From an uncultured Lachnospiraceae bacterium (GTDB lineage Bacteria; Bacillota; Clostridia; Lachnospirales; Lachnospiraceae), in assembly GCA_902779395.1 (NCBI GenBank), contig CACZBK010000004.1:1-64000 (forward strand): DNA of 64,000 nucleotides, read 5' to 3'. Shown in pieces: positions 25,803 through 35,032 of the stretch (position 1 is its first letter; the number at the start of each line of letters is the position of its first letter). The notes below the pieces were generated by a model. It was not told the DNA's origin. It was given only the letters and a program-made list of their open reading frames with translations, and searched no databases. The translations under genes were made by a program, and so were the position numbers.

Positions 25803-28800
25803 TTATTGCTTCTTTGCAAATACAGGATAAAGCTTTATGGTCTTTCCTTTTTCAGGAAGCAGTTCTTCAAGCGATACCACCTCTCCGGTATCGAATTCTG
25901 CCTCTGCAGAATTCTTTACTCTTGACCATCCGACAAGCTCAAGCGTCTTATCCTTTGCTTCTATCGTACTGCCTTCGCCTATCTTTACTTCCTGTACATC
26001 CTCATTATTCAGAGAATATTTAAGCTTCCGGCTCTTTACCTTACCTTTCAGCTTTACCTTTTTTCCGTCGAATTTAGCATTCTTATAATATTTAACGGTA
26101 TATGTATTTGCGGTAAATTCCGCCTCGAGTACAAGCTCTCCGTCCGTAGCATACTTTGTAAGTGCAGATGCAGTTAAAGCAGAGATCTTCTTTTTCTTAT
26201 CATTTCCCTTTTTATCTTTATAACTGCAATACCACCCCTTAAAGGTATAACCTTTTCTGCTAAGCTTCTTCAATGTTGCTTTTTTACCACTGCCATTGAT
26301 CGTATAATAGCTTTCCAGCTCATCACCGCCATTAGTATTAAACGTAAGATAGGCTGTTACAGCTGCGTTTTTCTTTCCGATAAGAGTTATCTCTTCCCCG
26401 CCGCCAGCCGAACTTTCAACAACCGTGACCTTACAGGAAGCGGTAAAGCCACCATCTTCTGAAGTGGCGGTTATTGTTGCTTCACCAACAGCTATACCTT
26501 TGATCTTGCCCTGGTCTACCGTAACAATGCCGGTATCACTGCTTTTCCAGCTTACCTCCTTGTTAGTGGCATTTGAAGGCGTAAAGTTGACTTTGATCGT
26601 ATAAGTCCTTCCGACTCCCAGTTCATACGAACTTGTATCAAGCCTTATCCCTGTTACAGGTATCTGTCTGCCTGCCTCAGCAGTCCAGGTGACAGTCCCA
26701 CCATAATCCTTCTTTACAGAATCGTTCCAGCCACTCGCTTTTTCAGGATAATATGCGGTAGTTTCAATTCCATAGAATGCGTTATCGCCAAACTTCTTGG
26801 GAGCATTCCCTTCAAAGTGGATCTCTTTGAGAGAATGGCAGTTAGCAACTGTATAGTCTCCTATCTCAGTAACGGTGGCAGGAATATTAAGAACTGAGAT
26901 CTTACAATATCCATCACCGCCTTTATCGTAGCCTGTTGCAAAAAGATATGCAGGAATTCGCTTAACGCCATCTCCAAATGTAACCGTCATTCCTCCTGAA
27001 GCACCGGCTTTAAAAAATACGGAGGATTTAGCATCATCCTGATCCCAGCTGTATTCCGAATCATCTCTTTTTATACTGGCACTCTCGGCATCCGCAAGAT
27101 TCACCGCATTTATCGTTACATCTTTTAATCCGCTGCATTCACGAAATGCTCCTGCGCCTAATACTGTCAATGTAGACGGTAATACCACATCTGTAAGGGC
27201 AACATCACCCATAAATGCTCTTCTACCTATCTCAGCTACAGGTTCATTTACGGTAACGTTTTTTAATGTAGTACATGAGCTGAAAGCCAGGGCTCCGATA
27301 CTGCTTACCTTTCCGCCTACGGTAAGGGTCTTCAGCTTTCCGCAATTTCCGAATGCACTGTCTCCTATAGTGGTAACTGCTCCCCCTATTTCCGCTACAC
27401 TCATATTGGCATTTGAATAAAATGCGTCTGCTCCGATGGTTTCAAGTTTTTTTAATGCAGGATACTCTGTAAATCCGCAGTATGCAAAGGAATATTTCCC
27501 GATTTCTTCCACATTATCTCCGCCTTCAATGCTCTTTAATCCGTCACAGGAATAAAAAGCATAATCACCTATATCGGTAACACTGTCAGCGATCACTACC
27601 CTGCTCAATTTACAGCTTATGCCGGCTTTTTCAGTATCGCCTGTCGCAAAAAGATATGCCGGGATCCTTTCTACACCTTCCCCGAATGTAACCGTCATTC
27701 CTCCCGAAGCACCGGCCTTGAAGAATATGGAAGACTTTGCATCATCTTCATCCCAACTGTATTCCGAGTCATTTCTTTTTATACTGGCACTCTCGGCATC
27801 CGCAAGGTTCACTGCATTTATGATGACACTCTTTAAACCGGTGCATTCGCGGAATGCCCCTGCGCCCAATTCATTCAAAGTAGACGGCAATGTCACATCC
27901 GTGAGTGCAACATCCCCCATAAAGGCTCTTCTGCCTATCCCGGCAACCGGCTCATTTATCGTTACTGTTTTCAATGATGTACAAGACCTGAAAGCTTCTG
28001 CTCCTATACTGCTCACATTACCGCTGACACTCAATGTCTTAAGCTTTCCGCAGTTCGAAAAAGCAAGATCACCTATAGTGGTAACCATATCTCCTATTTC
28101 CGCTACACTCATATTAGCATTTGAGTAAAATGCGTTTGTTCCGATAGTCTCAACTTTCTTTAACGCAGGATACTCGGTAAAACCACAATAGGCAAAGGAG
28201 TATTTCCCTATTTCTTCCAGATTATCTCCGCCTTCTATGCTCTTTAATCCGTCACATGAATAGAAAGCATAATCACCTATAGTGGTAGCACTGTCCGCGA
28301 TCACTATCTTGCTCAATTTACAGCTTATGCCGGCTTTTTCGGTATCACCTGTCGCAAAAAGATAAGCCGGGATCCTTTCTACACCTTTACCGAATGTAAC
28401 CGTCATTCCTCCCGAAGCACCGGCCTTGAAGAATATGGAAGACTTTGCATCATCTTCATCCCAACTGTATTCCGAATCATTTCTTTTTATACTGGCACTC
28501 TCGGCATCCGCAAGGTTCACTGCGTTGATCGTTACCTCTTTTAATCCGGTACATTCACGAAATGCTCCTGCATTTATCTTTCCGACCGTAGCAGGGATCG
28601 TTACCGATGTTATCTCGGCTTTCCCCATAAATGCCCGCCTTCCGATCGCCGCCACATCAAGTCCTTCGATCGTTTCGGGTATATTCAGAACCGAAGACGT
28701 ACCCGTATATCCCGTGATCGTCATTCCGTCAGATGTGGTTTCATAAGTAAAACCATCTGCCGTTGTCCCGGAAGCATATGTCAGATCGCTCTCTCCGGCT

Positions 28801-29021
28801 GTTTCATCTCCTGTCGCATCTGCAGCTTTCGCCTCTCCCAAGCCTTCAAAAGCTTCATTTTCCTCACTGTCTTCTGCTTCACTTTCTTCCTGTGCCGCAT
28901 CTTCGGAAACGGTTTCGATCTGCTCTTCGCCGGCTGCATGCACAGGCAGATAAGCAGATCCCAGACTGCTCACTTCCAGTACTGCCGTCATGATAAGAGC
29001 AAGCACTCTTTTTGCTTTCAT
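25803..29021 (-). CDS. BspA-like leucine-rich-repeat surface protein
   Basis: A secreted 1072-residue protein. A signal peptide (KAKRVLALIMTAVLEVSSLG, cleavage after about residue 30 at VHA-A) precedes an acidic linker, then BspA-type LRR_5 repeats (about 100-770; AFYSCDGLKSI, AFRECTGLK units), one bacterial Ig-like domain (about 790-870; KEVSWKSSDTGIVTV) and two InlB-type beta-grasp repeats (YLTFNTNGG, YTFKGWYC, ELVGWSR). There is no LPXTG motif or membrane anchor, so attachment is unclear. It is likely an adhesin or host/particle-binding protein by family. Its start is only 25 nt from the ppdK terminator, with no clear promoter between; GAGGAGG is upstream of the ATG. Confidence 0.88.
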   Translation of the reverse strand: MKAKRVLALIMTAVLEVSSLGSAYLPVHAAGEEQIETVSEDAAQEESEAEDSEENEAFEGLGEAKAADATGDETAGESDLTYASGTTADGFTYETTSDGMTITGYTGTSSVLNIPETIEGLDVAAIGRRAFMGKAEITSVTIPATVGKINAGAFRECTGLKEVTINAVNLADAESASIKRNDSEYSWDEDDAKSSIFFKAGASGGMTVTFGKGVERIPAYLFATGDTEKAGISCKLSKIVIADSATTIGDYAFYSCDGLKSIEGGDNLEEIGKYSFAYCGFTEYPALKKVETIGTNAFYSNANMSVAEIGDMVTTIGDLAFSNCGKLKTLSVSGNVSSIGAEAFRSCTSLKTVTINEPVAGIGRRAFMGDVALTDVTLPSTLNELGAGAFRECTGLKSVIINAVNLADAESASIKRNDSEYSWDEDDAKSSIFFKAGASGGMTVTFGEGVERIPAYLFATGDTEKAGISCKLSRVVIADSVTDIGDYAFYSCDGLKSIEGGDNVEEIGKYSFAYCGFTEYPALKKLETIGADAFYSNANMSVAEIGGAVTTIGDSAFGNCGKLKTLTVGGKVSSIGALAFSSCTTLKNVTVNEPVAEIGRRAFMGDVALTDVVLPSTLTVLGAGAFRECSGLKDVTINAVNLADAESASIKRDDSEYSWDQDDAKSSVFFKAGASGGMTVTFGDGVKRIPAYLFATGYDKGGDGYCKISVLNIPATVTEIGDYTVANCHSLKEIHFEGNAPKKFGDNAFYGIETTAYYPEKASGWNDSVKKDYGGTVTWTAEAGRQIPVTGIRLDTSSYELGVGRTYTIKVNFTPSNATNKEVSWKSSDTGIVTVDQGKIKGIAVGEATITATSEDGGFTASCKVTVVESSAGGGEEITLIGKKNAAVTAYLTFNTNGGDELESYYTINGSGKKATLKKLSRKGYTFKGWYCSYKDKKGNDKKKKISALTASALTKYATDGELVLEAEFTANTYTVKYYKNAKFDGKKVKLKGKVKSRKLKYSLNNEDVQEVKIGEGSTIEAKDKTLELVGWSRVKNSAEAEFDTGEVVSLEELLPEKGKTIKLYPVFAKKQ
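26930..28660 (-). repeat. 708-bp tandem repeats inside the LRR gene
   Basis: Matching points recur at 28626, 27918 and 27210 and at 28447, 27739 and 27031, giving a period of exactly 708 bp (236 codons). Each unit starts at an IGRRAFMG segment. Two full copies and one partial copy are present and remain highly similar in DNA, indicating recent duplication or gene conversion. Confidence 0.85.
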
Positions 29022-29045
29022 CCCTTCTTCCTCCTCTTTTTTCTA

Positions 29046-29092
29046 TTAAAAATGCACCGTCCAACATCTGAGTGTGTCAGGCGGTGCATTTT
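29046..29092 (-). terminator. Terminator of ppdK
   Basis: Arms AAATGCACCG (29049-29058) and CGGTGCATTT (29082-29091) form a 10-bp stem; on the minus strand the second arm runs into TTTTTAAT. It lies between ppdK and the LRR gene. Confidence 0.75.
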
Positions 29093-29131
29093 ATGTATCA
29101 CCTTAAGTACTTATATACGGATCAGCTCAGA

Positions 29132-31765
29132 TCATTTCTTCTTAGCTGCTATGGCTGCCTGTGCTGCTGCCAGTCTTGCGATAGGCACGCGGTAAGGTGA
29201 GCAGGATACATAGTCAAGGCCGATCTTGTGGCAGAACTCGATGGATGAAGGATCACCGCCGTGCTCACCGCAGATGCCGCAGTGGATCTCGGGACGTACG
29301 CTCTTGCCCTTCTTGATAGCCATATCCATCAGCTCGCCTACGCCGTCCTGGTCAAGACGTGCAAACGGGTCGTTCTCAAATATCTTTCTCTCATAATATG
29401 CCTGAAGGAACTTGCCTGCATCATCACGTGAGAAGCCGTAGGTCATCTGTGTAAGGTCGTTGGTACCGAAGCAGAAGAACTCAGCTTCCTTAGCGATGGT
29501 ATCAGCGGTAAGTGCAGCACGGGGGATCTCTATCATGGTACCTACTTCGTACTTAAGATCGCTCTTAAGTGCTGCCAGCTCTTCATCAGCTGCCTTTACA
29601 ACTATATCCTTAACAAACTTAAGCTCCTTAGCATCACCTACAAGAGGGATCATGATCTCGGGAACTACAGTCCAGTCGGGATGCTTCTTCTTGGTATTTA
29701 CTGCTGCGCGGATAACAGCGATGGTCTGCATCTTTGCGATCTCGGGATAGGTTACATCCAGACGGATACCACGGTGACCCATCATGGGGTTGAACTCTAC
29801 CAGTCCTTCGATACGGGCCTTTATCTGCTGTACGGTCTTGCCCTTTGCCTTTGCAAGTCTTGCGATATCTTCCTCTGTTCTGGGAACGAACTCATGCAGA
29901 GGGGGATCCAGGAAACGGATGGTAACAGGGTTGCCTTCCATAGCCTCAAAGAGCTGCTCAAAGTCGCCCTGCTGAAGGGGTTCGATCTTCTGCAGCGCTT
30001 CCTCACGCTCTTCAACAGTATCGGAAACGATCATCTCACGGAATGCTTCGATCCTGTCCTCATCAAAGAACATGTGCTCTGTACGGCAAAGTCCGATGCC
30101 TTCTGCTCCCAGCTCACGTGCCTTCTTAGCGTCATGAGGGGTATCTGCATTGGTACGTACCTTAAGGGTACGGTACTTATCTGCCCATGCCATGATACGG
30201 CCGAACTCACCTGCGATCTGTGCGTCAACGGTAGGTACAGCGCCGTCATAGATATTACCTGTAGTACCGTCGAAGGAAATGATGTCGCCTTCGTGATACT
30301 CCTTGCCGCCTAAGGTGAACTTCTTATTCTCTTCATCCATGATGATATCGCCGCAGCCGGATACACAGCAGGCACCCATACCACGTGCAACAACTGCTGC
30401 ATGGCTGGTCATACCGCCACGTACGGTCAGGATACCCTGGGATACCTTCATACCGGTGATATCTTCGGGAGAGGTCTCAAGACGTACCAGAACAACCTTC
30501 TCACCTCTTGCTGCCCAGTCTTCTGCATCTGCAGCGGTGAACACAATCTTTCCGCATGCAGCACCGGGAGCTGCGCCCAGAGCCTTACCGATAAGACGTG
30601 CACGGACGATAGCGCTCTGATCGAATGTAGGGTGAAGCAGGGTATCAAGGTTACGGGGCTCGATCATTGCAACAGCCTCTTCCTCAGTTCTCATGCCTTC
30701 ATCTACCAGATCACATGCTATCTTAAGTGCTGCCTGAGCTGTACGCTTACCGTTACGTGTCTGCAGCATGTAAAGCTTTCCGTGCTCAACAGTGAACTCC
30801 ATATCCTGCATATCGCGATAGTGGCTCTCAAGCTTCTGGCATACATCCTTAAACTGCTCAAATGCCTCGGGGAATTTTTCCTCCATCTCGGCGATCTTCA
30901 TAGGTGTACGTACACCTGCAACCACGTCTTCACCCTGAGCATTGGTAAGGAACTCACCGAAGAGTCCCTTCTCACCGTTTGCGGGATTACGTGTGAATGC
31001 AACACCGGTACCGCAGTCATCACCCATATTACCGAATGCCATGGACTGTACGTTTACTGCGGTTCCCCATGAATAAGGGATATCATTGTCTCTTCTGTAT
31101 ACGTTTGCACGGGGGTTATCCCATGAACGGAACACGGCCTTGATTGCTCCTACAAGCTGTACCTGGGGATCGGTAGGGAAGTCCTCTCCGATCTTATTCT
31201 TGTACTCAGCCTTGAACTGGTTTGCCAGCTCCTTAAGATCATCCGCATCAAGCTCAACGTCCTGCTTAACACCCTTGCGGCTCTTCATCTTATCGATGAG
31301 CTGCTCAAAGTACTTCTTACCTACTTCCATAACGACATCAGAATACATCTGGATGAAACGGCGGTAGCAGTCCCATGCCCAGCGGGGATTCTGTGACTTC
31401 TCAGCCAGCACTGCCACAACATCCTCATTAAGACCCAGATTAAGGATAGTATCCATCATACCGGGCATAGATGCTCTCGCACCTGAACGGACAGAAACCA
31501 GAAGAGGATTTTCCTTGTCTCCGAATCTCTTTCCGGTTATCTCCTGAAGCTTTTCTACATATTCATTTACCTGAGCCATTATCTCGTCATTGATCTGACG
31601 TCCATCTTCATAATACTGTGTACATGCCTCTGTCGTGATGGTGAAACCCTGAGGCACAGGAAGACCCAGATTGGTCATCTCTGCAAGGTTAGCGCCCTTA
31701 CCGCCTAAAAGCTCGCGCATGTCTGCCTTGCCTTCTTCAAACAGATAAACCCATTTTTTTGCCAT
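29132..31765 (-). CDS. ppdK: Pyruvate, phosphate dikinase
   Basis: PPDK interconverts pyruvate, ATP and Pi with phosphoenolpyruvate, AMP and PPi; in fermenting Clostridia it often replaces or supplements pyruvate kinase. The 877-residue length fits. Visible are the ATP-grasp start ELLGGKGANLAEMT, the phosphohistidine loop GGMTSHAAVVARGMG, and the PEP-binding barrel with EGIGLCRTEHMFF, GTNDLTQMTYGFSRDD and HCGICGEHGGDP. I start at the ATG at 31765 with AAGGAGAG upstream rather than the longer frame. Codon choice is strongly biased, as in phosphoketolase, indicating high expression. No PPDK regulatory protein is adjacent. Confidence 0.98.
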   Translation of the reverse strand: MAKKWVYLFEEGKADMRELLGGKGANLAEMTNLGLPVPQGFTITTEACTQYYEDGRQINDEIMAQVNEYVEKLQEITGKRFGDKENPLLVSVRSGARASMPGMMDTILNLGLNEDVVAVLAEKSQNPRWAWDCYRRFIQMYSDVVMEVGKKYFEQLIDKMKSRKGVKQDVELDADDLKELANQFKAEYKNKIGEDFPTDPQVQLVGAIKAVFRSWDNPRANVYRRDNDIPYSWGTAVNVQSMAFGNMGDDCGTGVAFTRNPANGEKGLFGEFLTNAQGEDVVAGVRTPMKIAEMEEKFPEAFEQFKDVCQKLESHYRDMQDMEFTVEHGKLYMLQTRNGKRTAQAALKIACDLVDEGMRTEEEAVAMIEPRNLDTLLHPTFDQSAIVRARLIGKALGAAPGAACGKIVFTAADAEDWAARGEKVVLVRLETSPEDITGMKVSQGILTVRGGMTSHAAVVARGMGACCVSGCGDIIMDEENKKFTLGGKEYHEGDIISFDGTTGNIYDGAVPTVDAQIAGEFGRIMAWADKYRTLKVRTNADTPHDAKKARELGAEGIGLCRTEHMFFDEDRIEAFREMIVSDTVEEREEALQKIEPLQQGDFEQLFEAMEGNPVTIRFLDPPLHEFVPRTEEDIARLAKAKGKTVQQIKARIEGLVEFNPMMGHRGIRLDVTYPEIAKMQTIAVIRAAVNTKKKHPDWTVVPEIMIPLVGDAKELKFVKDIVVKAADEELAALKSDLKYEVGTMIEIPRAALTADTIAKEAEFFCFGTNDLTQMTYGFSRDDAGKFLQAYYERKIFENDPFARLDQDGVGELMDMAIKKGKSVRPEIHCGICGEHGGDPSSIEFCHKIGLDYVSCSPYRVPIARLAAAQAAIAAKKK

Positions 31766-31817
31766 GTTCTCTTCTCTCCTTCTTATATGTTGTATTATTT
31801 GGTTAACATTTTTATAT

Positions 31818-31837
31818 ATTATCACGCTGGTGATAAT
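31818..31837. promoter_or_regulatory. Perfect palindrome upstream of ppdK
   Basis: ATTATCAC and GTGATAAT form a perfect 8-bp inverted repeat around GCTG, between the Na/Pi cotransporter gene stop and ppdK. No T tract follows on the minus strand, so an operator near the ppdK promoter is more likely than a terminator. The right arm contributes a TAATAT-like -10 on the minus strand. Confidence 0.4.
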
Positions 31838-31858
31838 CTACCTGATCGATAAGCCGGC

Positions 31859-33499
31859 CTAAACTATCGCATCCCTCTTGGTTATGTATGTTGCAATATT
31901 AACGGCATGGTCGGCCACACGCTCAAGTGCTGCAGCCACATCCGAAAATATCATTCCGGCATCGGGAGTACATTCCCCTCTGGTAAGACGGTCTATATGA
32001 TTCTGCTGAAGCTCCCTTTCCTTATCATCAACCTTATTCTCCATACCGTTCATCTCTTTGACAAGCTCGGCCCCGTTGCTTCCGAGTATCGCCTTTAAGG
32101 AACGTTCCAGAAGAGCATTGACCAGCTCCATCATCTGCGTAAGCTCCTTGATGGCCACGGGCGAAAAGTCCACTCCCGTTTCTTTACGTCTGGCAGCCAT
32201 ATTTGCGATATTATCGGCATGGTCGCCGATACGCTCGATATCGTTTGCCACATGGAACAGGGCTCCCAGCCCCTGCAGATCCTCTATAGGCAGGGTTGAC
32301 TGGTTTATCTTTATGAAATATGAGGTGATCGAATGATTGAGGAAGTCGATGTTCTTTTCCATCTCATGCACGGATTCTATTTCTTCCTGATCCAGGGTGA
32401 TAAGCGCATTCATTGCCCTGTTTAAGTTGTCGTTTGCAAGAGATGCCATACGCTCAAGTTCTTTCATGCCGTCCACAACAGCAGTTGACGGATTAAAGAG
32501 GACTTTCTCACCGATATACTTAAGCTGGAAGGTATCCAGGTATCCGACCTTCTGATCCTTTCCGGGAACCACCAGATATGTAAGCTTTACTATCAGATCC
32601 GAGAACGGGAAGAGCACGATAACCTGAACGATCTTGATTATCGTATGCGCATTTGCCACGAAACGTCCGTCGTCTGCAGATATAGAATGGAGCAGCTCTG
32701 ACACGGGATCCATTGCCACCAGGAATACGAAGAACATTGCAACAGTACCGATGACATTAAAAAGCAGGTGTATCAGGGCTGCTCTTTTAGCGTCCTTCTT
32801 ACCTGCCAGGGAAGCCAGTAATGCGGTTGTACATGCTCCTATATTACATCCGAGGATTATAAAAAGACAGATGTTGACATCTTTAAACAAGCCCTGCTGC
32901 GCCATCAGAAGCGTAAGGGATACAGTGACTGATGAACTCTGGACCACCGCAGTTATCGCAAGCCCGGTGAGTACTGCCAGGAAAGGATTGGTAAGCCCTG
33001 CCAGAATATTAACGATCTCCTCGGATTCCTTGATGGATGCCATACCGGAAGACATAGTTGAGATCCCAAGGAAAAGCACACCGAAACCTGCAACTACATC
33101 CGCAAGCTTCTGTGCTGTCTGGTTCTTGCTTATCATACCGGTGATAACACCTGCAAGCAGGATCAGGGGAGCATATGCCGAAAGATTGAATGATACCAGC
33201 TGGCTGGTAATGGTAGTACCTATATTGGCACCGAAGATAACTCCCGCCGCCTGGAAAAGACTCATAAGCCCGGAGTTAACGAAACTTACTACCAGTGTAG
33301 TGCAGGCTGAAGAGGACTGCATTATCGCTGTAAACAAAATACCGACCAACAGCCCTTTAAAGCGGTTGGTGGTAAACATTTCCAATATTCCTCTGAGCTT
33401 GGCACCGGCTGCTTTCTCGATACCTTCACTCATTATTGTCATGCCCAGCAGGAAGAGCCCAAGCCCGCCCGCTAATGACATTATCTCTTTTAGTCCCAT
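31859..33499 (-). CDS. Na/Pi cotransporter family protein with PhoU-like domain
   Basis: A 546-residue membrane transporter predicted to move phosphate with sodium. About eight hydrophobic segments (1-310) carry the duplicated QSSSA motif (IMQSSSACTTLVVSF and VVQSSSVTVSLTLL) that lines the substrate site of the NptA/SLC34-like family. The soluble C-terminal half (about 340-546) has the three-helix PhoU-like pattern with EIESVHEMEKNID and DIERIGDHADNIA. It has its own promoter, divergent from the gene at 33640. PPDK consumes or makes Pi and PPi, so proximity may be functional, but that is inference. Confidence 0.9.
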   Translation of the reverse strand: MGLKEIMSLAGGLGLFLLGMTIMSEGIEKAAGAKLRGILEMFTTNRFKGLLVGILFTAIMQSSSACTTLVVSFVNSGLMSLFQAAGVIFGANIGTTITSQLVSFNLSAYAPLILLAGVITGMISKNQTAQKLADVVAGFGVLFLGISTMSSGMASIKESEEIVNILAGLTNPFLAVLTGLAITAVVQSSSVTVSLTLLMAQQGLFKDVNICLFIILGCNIGACTTALLASLAGKKDAKRAALIHLLFNVIGTVAMFFVFLVAMDPVSELLHSISADDGRFVANAHTIIKIVQVIVLFPFSDLIVKLTYLVVPGKDQKVGYLDTFQLKYIGEKVLFNPSTAVVDGMKELERMASLANDNLNRAMNALITLDQEEIESVHEMEKNIDFLNHSITSYFIKINQSTLPIEDLQGLGALFHVANDIERIGDHADNIANMAARRKETGVDFSPVAIKELTQMMELVNALLERSLKAILGSNGAELVKEMNGMENKVDDKERELQQNHIDRLTRGECTPDAGMIFSDVAAALERVADHAVNIATYITKRDAIV

Positions 33500-33532
33500 A
33501 AAGACCTCGCTGTCATTATCACATTCAGAGAT

Positions 33533-33561
33533 ATTTTAGCAGACCATTTCAAGCTATGCAA
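33533..33561 (-). promoter_or_regulatory. Promoter of the Na/Pi cotransporter gene
   Basis: TTGCAT (33556-33561), a 17-bp spacer and TAAAAT (33533-33538) on the minus strand, back to back with the plus-strand promoter at 33570-33598. Confidence 0.65.
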
Positions 33562-33572
33562 GAGTGCTCTTG
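33559..33572. promoter_or_regulatory. Palindrome between divergent promoters
   Basis: CAAGAG-TG-CTCTTG is a perfect 6-bp inverted repeat that overlaps the -35 hexamers of both divergent promoters. Its position suggests a shared operator; the regulator is unknown. Confidence 0.45.
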
Positions 33573-33598
33573 AATATTTGTCTTTATTCTGCTATACT
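33570..33598 (+). promoter_or_regulatory. Promoter of the orphan membrane protein gene
   Basis: TTGAAT (33570-33575), a 17-bp spacer and TATACT (33593-33598), about 40 nt upstream of the ATG at 33640, which has AAAGGAG before it. Confidence 0.75.
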
Positions 33599-33639
33599 GC
33601 CCCGTTGGACAGTATTATAGCAAAGGAGTGTTGTGAAAA

Positions 33640-34092
33640 ATGGACAATTCCGAAGGCAAAAATATACAGGTTGAAAGCGATCATCTTACTAAACAGGAAC
33701 AGCACAACAATGAAATGGCCCGTACAGAAAAAGCCCAGTTGCGCTTTCAGAAGCTGTCTTTCGTGATGTCGACGTTAAGCTGCGTGTTCATGGCTGCCAT
33801 GCTCATCATAGTGATATGTCTGGTTACATACATCGTTCCCAAAGTGAATACTATCTATAATTCCACCATGGTCACTCTTGCCAATATGGAAAAGATAACA
33901 AACGATCTTAACGAAGCCAATCTGAGCGGTACGGTCAAAAATATCAATGATCTTACCCTGCAGGCTACCGGAGATCTTCATAATACGATGGAAAAACTGA
34001 ATTCCGTAGATCTTGAGACTTTAAACGATTCCATTCAGAGACTCCATGACATTATCGAACCTCTGGCAAAGCTTTTCAGTATCGGACGCTGA
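33640..34092 (+). CDS. Single-pass membrane protein with coiled-coil tail
   Basis: Not recognised. The 150 residues comprise a charged N-terminal tail (1-35), one hydrophobic helix (about 44-67: FVMSTLSCVFMAAMLIIVIC) and a hydrophilic helical C-terminus with heptad-like spacing (NDLNEANLSGTVKNINDLTL, NSVDLETLNDSIQRLHDI). The pattern resembles small DUF948-type proteins, but I do not see enough to assign it. It has a good promoter divergent from the Na/Pi cotransporter, and its last 17 bp overlap the 3' end of the convergent ribF gene. Confidence 0.7.
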   Translation: MDNSEGKNIQVESDHLTKQEQHNNEMARTEKAQLRFQKLSFVMSTLSCVFMAAMLIIVICLVTYIVPKVNTIYNSTMVTLANMEKITNDLNEANLSGTVKNINDLTLQATGDLHNTMEKLNSVDLETLNDSIQRLHDIIEPLAKLFSIGR

Positions 34093-34984
34093 GCAGATCC
34101 CTCTGCATCTGTGCCTTTAGATCTTCCACGCTGTCAAAACGCTGTTCGGGTCTTACGAACCTGAGCAGCTCTACGCAAAGCTTTCTGCCATATACATCCT
34201 GTGAAAAATCAATGAGATATGTTTCAAGGCATACCCTGTCATCATTCTTGACAGTAGGTTTTACCCCTATATTGCAGACACCTTTATGATATGTTCCGTC
34301 TATCATCATACCGCATTCATATACGCCAAACGGCGGAAGTATCTTATCCGGATCCGGTGTCATGTTGATAGTGGGAAAACCTATGGTCCTTCCAAGTGCC
34401 GCCCCATGCTCTACAGTCGCGGTAAAGGAATAGGGACTGCCAAGGCATCTGAGCGTGGATATCATATCCCCACGGGCTATCATCTCACGGATACGGCTTG
34501 AGCTTACAGCCGCATTATTATACATCAGCTTGTCCACTTCAACGGTCTCGAAACCGTGATCCCTGCTAAGCGCATTCAGAAGAACAAAGTCTCCCTTCCC
34601 TCCTTTTCCGAACGAAAGATCCGCTCCCGCGACTATCAGGGCCGCTTTAAGCTTTCTGCACAGTATATCCGTTACAAAGACGGAAGGATCCACTGCAGCC
34701 GACTCTTTATTCAGCGGATACTCCACCAAAAGCTCCACACCAAGGCTTTTCAGTATATCTCTTTTTTCGTCCCTGCTTATGATCAGCTTCTTATCCATAC
34801 CGCCGAAGAAACGCTCCGGTGATGGCTCAAATGTAAACACACAGGGGGTAAGACCATCCGCTTTTGCCTCGATTATGTGCGCCAGCAGACGGCGGTGTCC
34901 TGCGTGAACCCCATCAAACTTTCCTATAGCGAGCGCGGTAGGTCTGTCAGTATAAATTGTATCAAGAGTATTTAAAATTTCCAT
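34076..34984 (-). CDS. ribF: Bifunctional riboflavin kinase / FAD synthetase
   Basis: RibF phosphorylates riboflavin to FMN and adenylates FMN to FAD. The 302 residues show the N-terminal nucleotidyltransferase (GKFDGVHAGHRRLL, ISSSRIRE-type segment as VSSSRIREMI) and the C-terminal kinase domain (GRTIGFPTINMTPDPDKILP, GVCNIGVKPT, LETYLIDF). It supplies the FMN sensed by the riboswitch at 6961-7116. Its place after truB is the usual one in Firmicutes. Confidence 0.96.
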   Translation of the reverse strand: MEILNTLDTIYTDRPTALAIGKFDGVHAGHRRLLAHIIEAKADGLTPCVFTFEPSPERFFGGMDKKLIISRDEKRDILKSLGVELLVEYPLNKESAAVDPSVFVTDILCRKLKAALIVAGADLSFGKGGKGDFVLLNALSRDHGFETVEVDKLMYNNAAVSSSRIREMIARGDMISTLRCLGSPYSFTATVEHGAALGRTIGFPTINMTPDPDKILPPFGVYECGMMIDGTYHKGVCNIGVKPTVKNDDRVCLETYLIDFSQDVYGRKLCVELLRFVRPEQRFDSVEDLKAQMQRDLLSVRY

Positions 34985-35032
34985 GACTTATATCGATCAC
35001 ATGCCGCTCTGATAACTGAGTCCCGGGGGCTC

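Noticed and set aside
27619..28128. Plus-strand frames recurring in the LRR gene
   Set aside because: They recur because the 708-bp repeats recur; no promoter or ribosome site.
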